Assembly (NCBI RefSeq): GCF_003351745.1
Contig: NZ_CP031222.1
Location: 310,001 to 374,000, forward strand
Length of the DNA: 64,000 nucleotides
Source: Aquirhabdus parva
GTDB lineage: Bacteria; Pseudomonadota; Gammaproteobacteria; Pseudomonadales; Moraxellaceae
Direction of reading: 5' to 3'
The translations under genes and the position numbers were made by a program. The notes beneath the pieces are model-generated. The model worked only from the letters and a program-made list of their open reading frames with translations, ran no database searches and was not told where the DNA came from. How positions within the stretch are numbered: position 1 is the stretch's first letter; the number at the start of each line of letters is the position of its first letter. This document shows, piece by piece, positions 1-7,895 of this stretch.

Positions 1-799
1 AATCACTGACCGCTGCAACGGTGTAGCCGATGCCATCCATAAAAGGAGCGGCCCAGGTAAACACGGCCTGAAAAACAAAGAACATTAATGTTGCAAGGAT
101 CGCAAGACCAAATACGGGGTGCAGCAAGACTGCATCTAACGCATCATCACGCTGGTCAGTGGTCCGAGGCATGACGACGGTCTCAGCCAACAGTGCGCGC
201 ACTTGGGCATGAATGTCGTTTTGTTCTGCATCTTCTGCAATAAGGGGAGCGCGAGGTATCTGATTTTCAAAAGCCTTCAGCAGATCCGCCGCGCCATGAC
301 GTTTCACGGCAACGGTTTCAATGACTGGAACACCGAGTGCGTGAGACAGTTTCGCGACGTCAATTTGAATGCCACGACGCCTAGCGTCATCCATCATATT
401 CAATGCAATTACCATTGGGCGGCCGAGGCGACGGATTTCCAAAGCAAAGCGTAGGTGCAGCCTTAAGTTGGTTGCATCAATCACGCAGACCAGCAAATCG
501 GGGAGTGCTTCACCAGCAAGCTCGCCTAAGCAAACTGCACGGGTCACGGCTTCATCAGGGCTCGTAGCATCCAGACTATACGCACCGGGTAGATCCAAGA
601 TGCGCACATGACGACCGGAAGCTAAAGTCAGAAAGCCTTCTTTACGCTCAACAGTCACGCCAGCGTAATTGGCGACTTTTTGGCGTGCGCCAGTAAGCTG
701 GTTAAACAGGGATGTCTTACCACAATTGGGGTTGCCCACCAATGCAATATGTTGAATGGTATTGATCATCTGATCAGCATTCATCGCTGCAGCGGTCAT
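1..799 (-). CDS. feoB: FeoB ferrous iron transporter, N-terminal part (runs off the window)
   Basis: FeoB is the inner-membrane Fe(II) permease with an N-terminal GTPase domain. The minus-strand frame is open from an ATG at 799 to the window edge, giving about 266 residues. Near residue 24 it shows the G1 P-loop GNPNCGKTSLFN, then a DLPG G3 motif and an NMMD G4 motif. The last visible residues turn hydrophobic, where the first membrane helix of FeoB is expected. The start ATG overlaps the feoA stop as ATGA (796-799), so the two genes are translationally coupled. The C-terminal membrane domain lies outside the window. Identification is firm; only completeness cannot be judged. Confidence 0.95.
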   Translation of the reverse strand, partial: MTAAAMNADQMINTIQHIALVGNPNCGKTSLFNQLTGARQKVANYAGVTVERKEGFLTLASGRHVRILDLPGAYSLDATSPDEAVTRAVCLGELAGEALPDLLVCVIDATNLRLHLRFALEIRRLGRPMVIALNMMDDARRRGIQIDVAKLSHALGVPVIETVAVKRHGAADLLKAFENQIPRAPLIAEDAEQNDIHAQVRALLAETVVMPRTTDQRDDALDAVLLHPVFGLAILATLMFFVFQAVFTWAAPFMDGIGYTVAAVSD

Positions 800-1083
800 T
801 CAGTGATCTCCTCGACGAGGACACGGGCAGCTTCGCTCCGCCTCAGTGCAAAACGCGTAAAACCAATCTGAACCAACAAGGGATCTCCACCAAAGGGGGC
901 GGTCGTAATCAACCGAACACGTTCGCCCGGCACAAATCCGAGCTCTTTAAGGCGATGTGCAATCATGTCCATCGGTGCATTTGTGACTGTTGTTGCCTTT
1001 ATTACTTCATTCGTGACAGCTTGGTTCTCTTCGACAGAGGTGATTGTGGCAGTCGTATTTTTGGATAAGTCGGAAAGGCGCAC
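796..1083 (-). CDS. feoA: FeoA, SH3-like accessory protein of ferrous iron uptake
   Basis: This 95-residue cytoplasmic protein has the FeoA core: a stretch around residues 42-60 reading AHRLKELGFVPGERV, followed by a second small beta strand region ending in ALRRSEAARV. FeoA binds FeoB and supports Fe(II) uptake. It is slightly longer at the N-terminus than the usual 75-85 residues. The start is a GTG at 1083; the only in-frame ATGs lie inside the conserved domain. It precedes feoB with a 4-base overlap and is preceded by a Fur-like box about 20 bases upstream, so iron repression is likely. Confidence 0.93.
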   Translation of the reverse strand: MRLSDLSKNTTATITSVEENQAVTNEVIKATTVTNAPMDMIAHRLKELGFVPGERVRLITTAPFGGDPLLVQIGFTRFALRRSEAARVLVEEITE

Positions 1084-1102
1084 AGCAACAGATAACCTAG
1101 GT

Positions 1103-1121
1103 ATAAATGAGAATTATTCCT
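1103..1121 (-). promoter_or_regulatory. Candidate Fur box for feoAB
   Basis: The 19-mer ATAAATGAGAATTATTCCT (written on the plus strand) matches the classical Fur consensus GATAATGATAATCATTATC at 11 positions, including the central AATGAnAATnATT core. It lies about 20 bases upstream of the feoA GTG, where a repressor would block the feoAB promoter. Fur control of feo is well established in related bacteria. Binding here is inferred. Confidence 0.6.
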
Positions 1122-1218
1122 AGTTTCAACCTTTGACGGAATTCTGTCAAACGCTATTTATGTCTGAGCGTATTTTTTATGTGAGAAGTCTATGATCTCA
1201 GTGATCATCATCAGTCTA

Positions 1219-2763
1219 TCAATGACGGTGATATTGGTTGATGCAACTCAATATGGCGCCGATTTTATCGAGGCATTCTTGGTATTCGGCATCCATTTGG
1301 GATGCGACAGTGATTCCTCCGCCTGCCCAAGCGACCAGTTCATCATGATTCTTTTGTAGTGTGCGTATAAGAATGTTGAACTGGCCTGAGCCGTCATGAT
1401 TTAGATAGCCAAACGACCCACAGTACGCTCCTCGGGGTCTTGCTTCAAGCTCAGCAATAATCTCCATGGCACGTTTTTTGGGTGCACCCGTAATGGATCC
1501 ACCGGGGAGCGCATCTATAAGAACATCTAATGGTGATATGCCCGGCTCTAATTGCGCCCGTACTTCACTCACTAAATGATGAACCTGCGCGAAACTTTCG
1601 ATCTCAAAGAGTACAGGAACCTTGACTGACCCTACGATGGCATGACGGCTTAAATCATTCCGCAGCAAATCAACGATCATCAGGTTCTCACTTTGGTCCT
1701 TCTCTGAATCTAAGAGCTTATTCTTAAGTGCCCTGTCCGTGAGTGGGTCCGCAGAACGCGGCAAAGTGCCTTTAATGGGGCGGGTGATTACGTTATTGCC
1801 TTCTTGGCTTGACGTCTGCCCTGTAAAGGCTAAAAACAGTTCTGGTGAGCAGCTTAATAATTCATGCGCGCCAACTCGCATATAACCTGCATAAGGGGCT
1901 TGCGTGAGTTCAAGTAGATTATCTAAGGCGTCGAGCAGGCTTCCAGAGACTTCTGCTATAAAAGGCTGCGTGAGATTGACTTGGTAACAATCCCCAGCAT
2001 GCAAATAAGACTGAATCTGATCAAATGCATCGCAGTACTGAGATTTAGACCATATCGCTTGAAACGGTTTAGACACATTGAAGCGTGATGTTGTGACTGA
2101 GCCGGTTTGATCAGAGCCACCGTGTTCAGTGTTATTGGGAATGTTTGTTAGCCTGAAATGAATACGTTGATATAACTCAGACAGTGCCTGATCGTCAGGA
2201 CCATATACTACCCAGTCGTTTTCTACTTTTTTGAGGAAAATATCATAATCACCCATCGCTGCGATGAGTTGTGGTGACGTGATTGAATCTACAGCCCGTG
2301 GGTTGTACGGGTTCCCAGCCAAGTCATACCCGATAAAGCCTGCTAGGCCACCTTGAAACGTATTTTGATTAATGACTTCTAGATGTTCGGTACTGAAAGT
2401 TTGCTTTTGATCCGAGTGCAGAGCGCGTAATTGTGAAAAAAAGTCAGACGTCGAGGATTCGTGATCTGGATGTAATTCGCCTAAAGAGGTGCGCTTGAAC
2501 AACGTGGTTTTGGGTGTAGCCGAATTGGCGTGCGCAGTCAGCAGCCATTTTGGGCAAAAAGCGATGATTTCTTGCTCAAATGATAGAGGAATTGAGTCGT
2601 CAAATTTGTTCACTGCAAATCGGTGAAAATAGACAAGTCCAGTGGACCAATCAGTCAGCGTTTCGTCAAAAAAAAACGGTTCAGAAAGTAGCTTTAAAAT
2701 CGCCGAAGTTTTGACTGACGACAGCTGTAGTCTTTGGATTACATGAGATGAAGAAACTGTCAT
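1219..2763 (-). CDS. pabB: Aminodeoxychorismate synthase component I (PabB)
   Basis: PabB converts chorismate with ammonia from PabA into 4-amino-4-deoxychorismate for folate synthesis. The protein has 514 residues: an N-terminal anthranilate-synthase-I-like region (about 1-200) and a chorismate-binding domain (about 240-505). The motif PIKGT at residues 329-333 carries the lysine (K331) that separates PabB from anthranilate synthase TrpE. Further family motifs are LLRNDLSRH, VHHLVSEV and the glycine-rich ALPGGSITGAPKKRAMEII. It is longer than E. coli PabB (about 453 residues) because of the N-terminal part. It stands alone, with pabA not in view. The ribosome-binding site is weak. Confidence 0.93.
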   Translation of the reverse strand: MTVSSSHVIQRLQLSSVKTSAILKLLSEPFFFDETLTDWSTGLVYFHRFAVNKFDDSIPLSFEQEIIAFCPKWLLTAHANSATPKTTLFKRTSLGELHPDHESSTSDFFSQLRALHSDQKQTFSTEHLEVINQNTFQGGLAGFIGYDLAGNPYNPRAVDSITSPQLIAAMGDYDIFLKKVENDWVVYGPDDQALSELYQRIHFRLTNIPNNTEHGGSDQTGSVTTSRFNVSKPFQAIWSKSQYCDAFDQIQSYLHAGDCYQVNLTQPFIAEVSGSLLDALDNLLELTQAPYAGYMRVGAHELLSCSPELFLAFTGQTSSQEGNNVITRPIKGTLPRSADPLTDRALKNKLLDSEKDQSENLMIVDLLRNDLSRHAIVGSVKVPVLFEIESFAQVHHLVSEVRAQLEPGISPLDVLIDALPGGSITGAPKKRAMEIIAELEARPRGAYCGSFGYLNHDGSGQFNILIRTLQKNHDELVAWAGGGITVASQMDAEYQECLDKIGAILSCINQYHRH

Positions 2764-2868
2764 TTTTGTGTCTTTTGGAAAATCGCGAGGCGTAAATTCA
2801 TAAATTTAATCTATTGAAAAATATAATAAAAAAACCTGAAAACCGTTTATTCTGAAACTTAGCCGCCT

Positions 2869-2930
2869 GTCGGGAGGATTACAAAAAGCACAAAAAACAC
2901 TTGCGACAAATACACACTTCATTGTACTTT
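2869..2930 (+). promoter_or_regulatory. Upstream element and candidate promoter of the first filA-like gene
   Basis: A block beginning GTCGGGAGGATTACAAAAAG is repeated, with few changes, at 4310-4371 in front of the second filA-like gene. Each copy starts exactly 188 bases before its ATG. Both contain TTGCGA (here 2901-2906) as a possible -35 and, 18 bases on, TACTTT (2925-2930) as a possible -10, after an A-rich tract that could act as an UP element. This would give a leader of about 120 bases. Conservation at a fixed distance argues for function; the exact promoter hexamers are inference. Confidence 0.5.
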
Positions 2931-3056
2931 GATCCCTGTTAGACATGCTATTAAAAACGCAATGCAAGGACGCGAAGTTTAGTTTGATAACTAAAGTTGA
3001 GTCTATGCGATACAGGCAAAAGTCAACTATCAATAAATGCTCTGGGAGAGTAAGCA

Positions 3057-4055
3057 ATGAAATTATTTACACAACTCGCACTCGTTACTGCAATCGCTAC
3101 TAGCGGCAGTGCATTCGCTATGCAAACGATGAATGATTCTGATCTCAGTGCAACCACTGGTCAAGACGGTATCACGATTCTGATTGCTCCGCCAAAACTG
3201 ACAGGCGCACAGCAAACATCATTGGGCGTGACTCAAACCAATGGTATTTTGATCGGTGCAGCTGTGTTGCATGATAAAGACGGTATTGTTGACGCAACCA
3301 ACACAGCCGGTACTTCTGGTGGTGCGATCATCATCGGTGATGCAAAACAAGCGAACTCAGCAAACACAGCTGGTACTCAACTGGGCATCTTCGGTAGCAC
3401 ACCAATTAGCGTTGCAATTGATGCTTCTGGCGGCGGCGCAGCTGGTACTGTGTCAGGTAGTTCACCAGTGTTGAACGTTAAACTGGGCTTGCCAGCTGAC
3501 CTGTTGATCCGTACTGGTGACATTTCTGTAGACGGTTCTAACCGTGGTGCGATTGCTGTTGGTGCTGCAGGCGCTACTGCTGCTAACGCTGCTGTTGGTG
3601 GTACTACTGGTAATGCGGTTAAAGTATTGAACAGCATGGATATCGCTTTGGGCGGCGCAACAATGAACATCCAGTTGGGTCACACCCCACAAGGTGCATT
3701 CATCAATGCAGCGGGTACCATCACTGGTGGTTTGTCAATCGCGAACCTGTCTGTACATGATGCAACCTACGATGGCGTATCATTGGGTGGTGATTTGGGT
3801 GTAAGCCGTTTGACAGTAACTGATACTGGCTCTGCTAACCTGACTCTGAATGCTGGCATCACTGTAACTAAAGATGTAGGCACATTGTGGGGCGGCGCAG
3901 CATCAGCAGGTGGTTTGGTAATCACTACTGCGGGTAATGCAAGCGACATCATGCTGCAAAACGTTACTTTGGGTTCAGCGAACTCAACTTTGGGCGACCT
4001 GCAGTTGATCAATGTTCAATCTGCTGGTACTCACATTGCGATCCAAGGTCACTAA
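3057..4055 (+). CDS. filA: FilA-like secreted surface protein, copy 1
   Basis: This 332-residue protein has a clear Sec signal peptide cleaved after SAFA (about residue 21). The mature N-terminus continues with MQTMNDSDLSATTGQDGITI, the hallmark of the FilA-like family (DUF6160-type, as I recall). The body is rich in Gly, Ala, Ser, Thr and Asn with almost no charge and no cysteine, as in repetitive beta-structured surface or fibre proteins. It ends in IAIQGH, shared with copy 2. GGGAGAG precedes the ATG. It heads the fil locus and is followed by a terminator, so it may be made in excess over downstream products. The biochemical function is unknown; 'filA' is assigned by resemblance to Acinetobacter genes. 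Confidence 0.8.
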   Translation: MKLFTQLALVTAIATSGSAFAMQTMNDSDLSATTGQDGITILIAPPKLTGAQQTSLGVTQTNGILIGAAVLHDKDGIVDATNTAGTSGGAIIIGDAKQANSANTAGTQLGIFGSTPISVAIDASGGGAAGTVSGSSPVLNVKLGLPADLLIRTGDISVDGSNRGAIAVGAAGATAANAAVGGTTGNAVKVLNSMDIALGGATMNIQLGHTPQGAFINAAGTITGGLSIANLSVHDATYDGVSLGGDLGVSRLTVTDTGSANLTLNAGITVTKDVGTLWGGAASAGGLVITTAGNASDIMLQNVTLGSANSTLGDLQLINVQSAGTHIAIQGH

Positions 4056-4080
4056 TTTAATTTAGTGCTTTGAAAGCAAG

Positions 4081-4117
4081 AAAAACTAAGGCGGCTTTAT
4101 GTCGCCTTAGTTTTTTT
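4081..4117 (+). terminator. Intrinsic terminator after filA copy 1
   Basis: The stem AACTAAGGCG / CGCCTTAGTT (4084-4093 with 4103-4112) has a 9-base loop and is followed directly by a run of T. The same CTAAGGCGG stem recurs after copy 2, so gene and terminator were probably duplicated together. Confidence 0.85.
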
Positions 4118-4309
4118 ATTATATTAATGTTGGGTGCGTAATAAAAAATCAAAAAAGATATTAGATGTTGAATGTCTAAGTTTGAAATAAGTGACTATAT
4201 TTTGGAATGGTGTTTAAAGAATTGTAAAGAAAGTGTGACGTATGGTGTGGATGTAGATGATTCAGTTGTTAGTATGTTGAATACATTGGTAATAATAAAA
4301 GTACCACTT

Positions 4310-4371
4310 GTCGGGCGGATTACAAAAAGTATAAGAAAAACTTGCGATGATCCCCTGCTTCGTTGTATCTT
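4310..4371 (+). promoter_or_regulatory. Upstream element and candidate promoter of filA copy 2
   Basis: This is the second copy of the 62-base block at 2869-2930, again 188 bases before the start codon. TTGCGA (4342-4347) and TATCTT (4366-4371) are again 18 bases apart. The 442-base gap between the two filA genes otherwise holds only the copy 1 terminator and AT-rich sequence. A 76-codon reading frame across this block is encoded partly by the repeat and is not believed to be a gene. Confidence 0.5.
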
Positions 4372-4497
4372 TGCTAAAGAAAGTTGTGGTATGGAAATAT
4401 AGTATCAAAGGGGTTGTAAGTAGTCCGATATAATGATGTTGGATTATTGGGGTGGTTTTAAAAAATTATTAATTATTAATGTTCTGGGAGAACATAG

Positions 4498-5475
4498 ATG
4501 AAATTATTTACTCAACTCGCACTGGTTACTGCGATTGCATCAACAAGTAGTGCATTTGCGATGCAAAGCATGGATGACGCGGCGCTGAGTAACGCGACTG
4601 GTCAAGACGGGATTACTATTCTTATTTCCCTGCCAAGTAATAATCTGAAAATTGACCAAATTGCTGTTTTTGATGGCGATGGTACTACAGGTGCGCTGGA
4701 GTCTGGTGCCATTGTATTGGGTAAAAATGCCAATGGTGCAGGGATTGCGGCAGGTACTGCTCCGACTTTAGGTACGGGCTTTAGTATCCAAACCAATAAT
4801 TCTATTGGTCTGGTGATCGATTCTAGTGGTGGTGGTGCTTCTGGTGCGACTACAGGTGCTGCTCCAATTTTGAATATTGCTGTTAAATTACCTTCACAGT
4901 TTGATGTTACGACTGGTGATATTGGTGTAGCGGGTGCTTCAGGTGTCGCTGGTGCTTATAAAGTGGATGCGAACACCACAACTGGTAAGGGTGTTGTGAA
5001 GATTCTGAACAGCATGACTATTGGTTTGGGCGGTGCTAGTCTAAATATCCAATTGGGTACACCAACGGCAGCTCAAGGTGCGATGATCGCGGCTAATGCA
5101 ACAATTACTAACGGTTTGAGCATTGCTAATATCGGTCTAATTGACGGTAGCACAAACTATACTGGTACTTTAGGTGTAGGTAACTTGGTCTTAACAGGTG
5201 GTGGTGCTGCAAGTGCAAGCGATCTGAAACTGACAGCGAATATTGATTTTGGTACGGCTGCCAATCTAACTACGCAGTTAATCAAAAATCCAGATGGCAG
5301 TGCAGTTACAGCAGGTGGCATGGTCATCGGTCTGGGTAATGCAACAGCGGGATCTGCAAAATACAATGCTTACCTACAAGGTGTAACTTTGGGTGATGCA
5401 GCATCAACTTTGGGTGATATGCGTATTACTGGTTTAGATTTGACCGGTGCTAAAGTTGTTATCCAAGGACACTAA
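4498..5475 (+). CDS. filA: FilA-like secreted surface protein, copy 2
   Basis: This 325-residue paralog of the preceding gene has a nearly identical signal peptide (MKLFTQLALVTAIA...SAFA), the same mature start with LSNATGQDGITILI, and the same C-terminal end VVIQGH. The middle is diverged but shares short blocks such as DSSGGGASG, VKILNSM and LGGASLNIQLG. It is Gly/Ala/Thr-rich and lacks cysteine. The ATG is preceded by TCTGGGAGA as in copy 1. It is presumably exported through Sec and then placed on the surface with help from the outer-membrane proteins encoded downstream. Function is unknown. Whether both copies are expressed together or alternately cannot be told from sequence. Confidence 0.8.
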   Translation: MKLFTQLALVTAIASTSSAFAMQSMDDAALSNATGQDGITILISLPSNNLKIDQIAVFDGDGTTGALESGAIVLGKNANGAGIAAGTAPTLGTGFSIQTNNSIGLVIDSSGGGASGATTGAAPILNIAVKLPSQFDVTTGDIGVAGASGVAGAYKVDANTTTGKGVVKILNSMTIGLGGASLNIQLGTPTAAQGAMIAANATITNGLSIANIGLIDGSTNYTGTLGVGNLVLTGGGAASASDLKLTANIDFGTAANLTTQLIKNPDGSAVTAGGMVIGLGNATAGSAKYNAYLQGVTLGDAASTLGDMRITGLDLTGAKVVIQGH

Positions 5476-5504
5476 TTTTAGTCCTTTGACCTAAAGATGT
5501 GATT

Positions 5505-5531
5505 ACTAAGGCGGCGATGAGCTGCCTTAGT
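5505..5531 (+). terminator. Hairpin after filA copy 2 (weak terminator)
   Basis: ACTAAGGCGGC pairs with GCTGCCTTAGT (one G-T pair) around a 5-base loop. It matches the copy 1 terminator stem, but there is no proper T-run behind it. It may stop only part of transcription or protect the 3' end of the filA mRNA, letting some read-through reach filB. Confidence 0.45.
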
Positions 5532-5618
5532 TCTATCTAGCGTTTGGTAATTTAAATAATAATTTTATGTAAAATTCAAGATGTAAATGGATTTAATTGT
5601 GTACTAGGGAGTATGGGT

Positions 5619-6764
5619 ATGAGAGGTCTATGTAGTACTTTTATTGCGCCAAGCCTGTTACTGGGTTCGGTGTTGCTCCCTGTATCTGTATGGTCGATGG
5701 ATGCATTGACTGATGGCCAGATGGATGCCACAACTGGACAAAGTGGTCTTTCAGTTTTAATTATCCCGAATTCTGTTTCAAATATCCCTACGATTCCAAT
5801 TGATAGCGTCACGTTAGGGGACTCTAACGGCATTCCTGCGAGTAGTCTGGCGGGCTATGGCAGTGCTGCATCCTTGCGTACCGACTTAACCAAAGTACAG
5901 TTTTTTGGTTCAGCAAGCTCAGTTGTGGATGGCGTGGGCAATACAATTAATACTGGCGCTCTGAACACCTATTCCATGGGGTTGACTATGGATGTATCAG
6001 GCGGTGGTGCGGCGGGTGCTGGGATCGGCGCGAATCCAACTTTGTCTGCAAATCTCAGTCTGGCTCGGGTCAGGACGATCGGTGTTTTCTTTAATACCAA
6101 TGCCAATAGCGCAGGTAATTTGCTGGGTCTTGTGCCTAAGGGTGCAAATCTTGCTGGGGCGCTATCTGTTAATGATCCGACGATCACCCCGATTCTGTCC
6201 GTAGGCACTTATGCGTATTCGGGTACTGCGGCAACGCCTATTTCTACAGTTTCGGCCTCCCCACAACGGATGAATATCAATTTCGCCAGTGATGTCAGTA
6301 TTGGTCTGAAGTTGGGTGCATTTGGATCTGGGCCCATGATTGCCTTTAATAATCTAAATATTGCATCCATTGATTTCAATGGTCAGGCATTGAATCTGGA
6401 AAGCCCGAATGCAGGCAGCACAAACTGTACGACCAATGTGTGTTCCTCGCGCTTGAGTGTCACGCCGTCTATTACGGGGTTGAACCTAACGGGTGCAACG
6501 GTAGATCTGCTCACAACAAGTCAAATGCAAAGCGTATTCTCAACCGCGACTACGGGTGGGCTTTTGCTTCAAGAAAGTGCTCTGAGCGGTGCAGGTATGG
6601 TCTTCTCTAGTATTACTGCTGGAACACCCGGCAATGTTTCAACCAATACGTCATTACCTGCGGGTACTGCCTTTGCGGCTGGCATGGGCAATGCGCCTAT
6701 GGGGTCGTTTGGTGTTGTGGGTATGGGGGCGACCAACCTGAAAATTGGTGTGAGTGGTATGTAA
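5619..6764 (+). CDS. filB: FilB-like secreted protein of the FilA family
   Basis: About 381 residues with a signal peptide ending near SVWS and then MDALTDGQMDATTGQSGLSVLI, a variant of the TGQDGITILI motif of the two FilA proteins. The mature protein is again Gly/Ala/Ser/Thr-rich, with one pair of cysteines (CTTNVC). An ATG also exists at 5613, but AGGGAG at 5606-5611 is too close to it and suits the ATG at 5619, so 5619 is preferred. The protein is longer and more diverged than the FilA copies. It is likely a minor component of whatever the FilA proteins build. The symbol filB is tentative; function is unknown. Confidence 0.7.
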   Translation: MRGLCSTFIAPSLLLGSVLLPVSVWSMDALTDGQMDATTGQSGLSVLIIPNSVSNIPTIPIDSVTLGDSNGIPASSLAGYGSAASLRTDLTKVQFFGSASSVVDGVGNTINTGALNTYSMGLTMDVSGGGAAGAGIGANPTLSANLSLARVRTIGVFFNTNANSAGNLLGLVPKGANLAGALSVNDPTITPILSVGTYAYSGTAATPISTVSASPQRMNINFASDVSIGLKLGAFGSGPMIAFNNLNIASIDFNGQALNLESPNAGSTNCTTNVCSSRLSVTPSITGLNLTGATVDLLTTSQMQSVFSTATTGGLLLQESALSGAGMVFSSITAGTPGNVSTNTSLPAGTAFAAGMGNAPMGSFGVVGMGATNLKIGVSGM

Positions 6765-6944
6765 CATTACATAAAACTCTTGGCCAGATGCAAAAAAAGA
6801 GTGAACTCATAACAGAAAAACGGTATCTTCTTCAATTATACGGACGCGGATTCACATTTCTCGCTGGTGAAGCGCTTATTGTGGGTCTGATTTAATCAGG
6901 ACGGTTCAGCAGTTACGCTGGCGAATAAAAGAAAATAGTTCATT

Positions 6945-7790
6945 ATGCTGCTACTTCTCACGCTTGGTTCGGCGCTGATGTATAACTTCGCGGCCGACAC
7001 ATTTGACACCGCAGATATCCCTGGCGGTTCTGTTTATTACACCGAATTAACGGATTCGCGCTTAACCAATAATAGCAGCGCGCTCATGCATCAACGTCCT
7101 GTGGTTGTGAAGCCACTGTCGTCGACACAGTTTCGCGGTATTGTGAAGCAGGCTTATGACTATAGCTGTGGATCGGCAGCACTCACAACACTGCTTAATG
7201 GCTATATGGCGCAAACCAAGAACGAACGCGAAGTCATGGATGGCTTACTGAAGTATGGTGAGTATGATCGTATCATTCAGCGCCGTAGCTTCTCACTGCT
7301 GGACATGAAGCGCTATGTGAATGCGATTGGTTTTAACAGTAACGGATTCCGCGGTACGTTCCAGGATCTCGTTAGTCTGGATAAACCGGCCATTGTTCCG
7401 ATCGCCTATGCGGGTTTTAAGCATTTTGTGGTATATAAAGCATTCAAAGACGGGCACGTCTTTGTGGCTGATCCTGCTCTGGGTAATATCAGTTTTACTG
7501 CCGCACATTTTCAGGAAGTGTGGGATAACAGTATTATGTTTATCATTACGCCAGATGTTGGTCAGCCAACGAATAATCTATTGGCGTTACAAGATGGGGA
7601 TATGCGCGTTATTGATGACGCGTTGATCAATCAGTTTGCATTGGTTGATGTGAAGTATCCTGAATTGGGTCGTGAGCAACAGCGTGATGCTGCCGCAACC
7701 ATGCAACGCGTGATCGATAGTGATCCTAACTCTCCAACATATAATAAAGCGATTAATACTTCACTCAGGCTTTATTACAGTGGTCGATAG
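6945..7790 (+). CDS. Secreted C39-type cysteine peptidase in the fil locus
   Basis: The 281-residue protein has a short hydrophobic N-terminus (MLLLLTLGSALM), so it is probably exported or anchored. A C39-like peptidase domain covers about residues 60-195: oxyanion glutamine Q69 and catalytic C75 in QAYDYSCGSAAL, H160 in KHFVV and D176 in ADPALG. The full catalytic set appears intact. C39 peptidases usually cut after double-glycine leaders and are fused to ABC exporters; this one stands alone and would act in the periplasm. A TAG three codons upstream limits the start. Lying between filB and the beta-barrel genes, it may process or mature a FilA-type protein. The substrate is unknown. Confidence 0.75.
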   Translation: MLLLLTLGSALMYNFAADTFDTADIPGGSVYYTELTDSRLTNNSSALMHQRPVVVKPLSSTQFRGIVKQAYDYSCGSAALTTLLNGYMAQTKNEREVMDGLLKYGEYDRIIQRRSFSLLDMKRYVNAIGFNSNGFRGTFQDLVSLDKPAIVPIAYAGFKHFVVYKAFKDGHVFVADPALGNISFTAAHFQEVWDNSIMFIITPDVGQPTNNLLALQDGDMRVIDDALINQFALVDVKYPELGREQQRDAAATMQRVIDSDPNSPTYNKAINTSLRLYYSGR

Positions 7791-7895
7791 AGAACATTGA
7801 TCTGATTGTGTCGCATGAAAAATAGGGTATTCAGGGAATTTTGACAAAAGTCGTGATTTTTGTTGATGAATAAATAATTAAGGGTGATGGCTGTT

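Noticed and set aside
2806-3057. Minus-strand 83-codon frame upstream of filA
   Set aside because: It covers the candidate filA promoter and leader, has no ribosome-binding site and no protein-like features.
4172-4402. 76-codon reading frame between the two filA genes
   Set aside because: Its second half is encoded by the upstream block that is also repeated before filA copy 1, where no such frame exists; no ribosome-binding site and no family resemblance.
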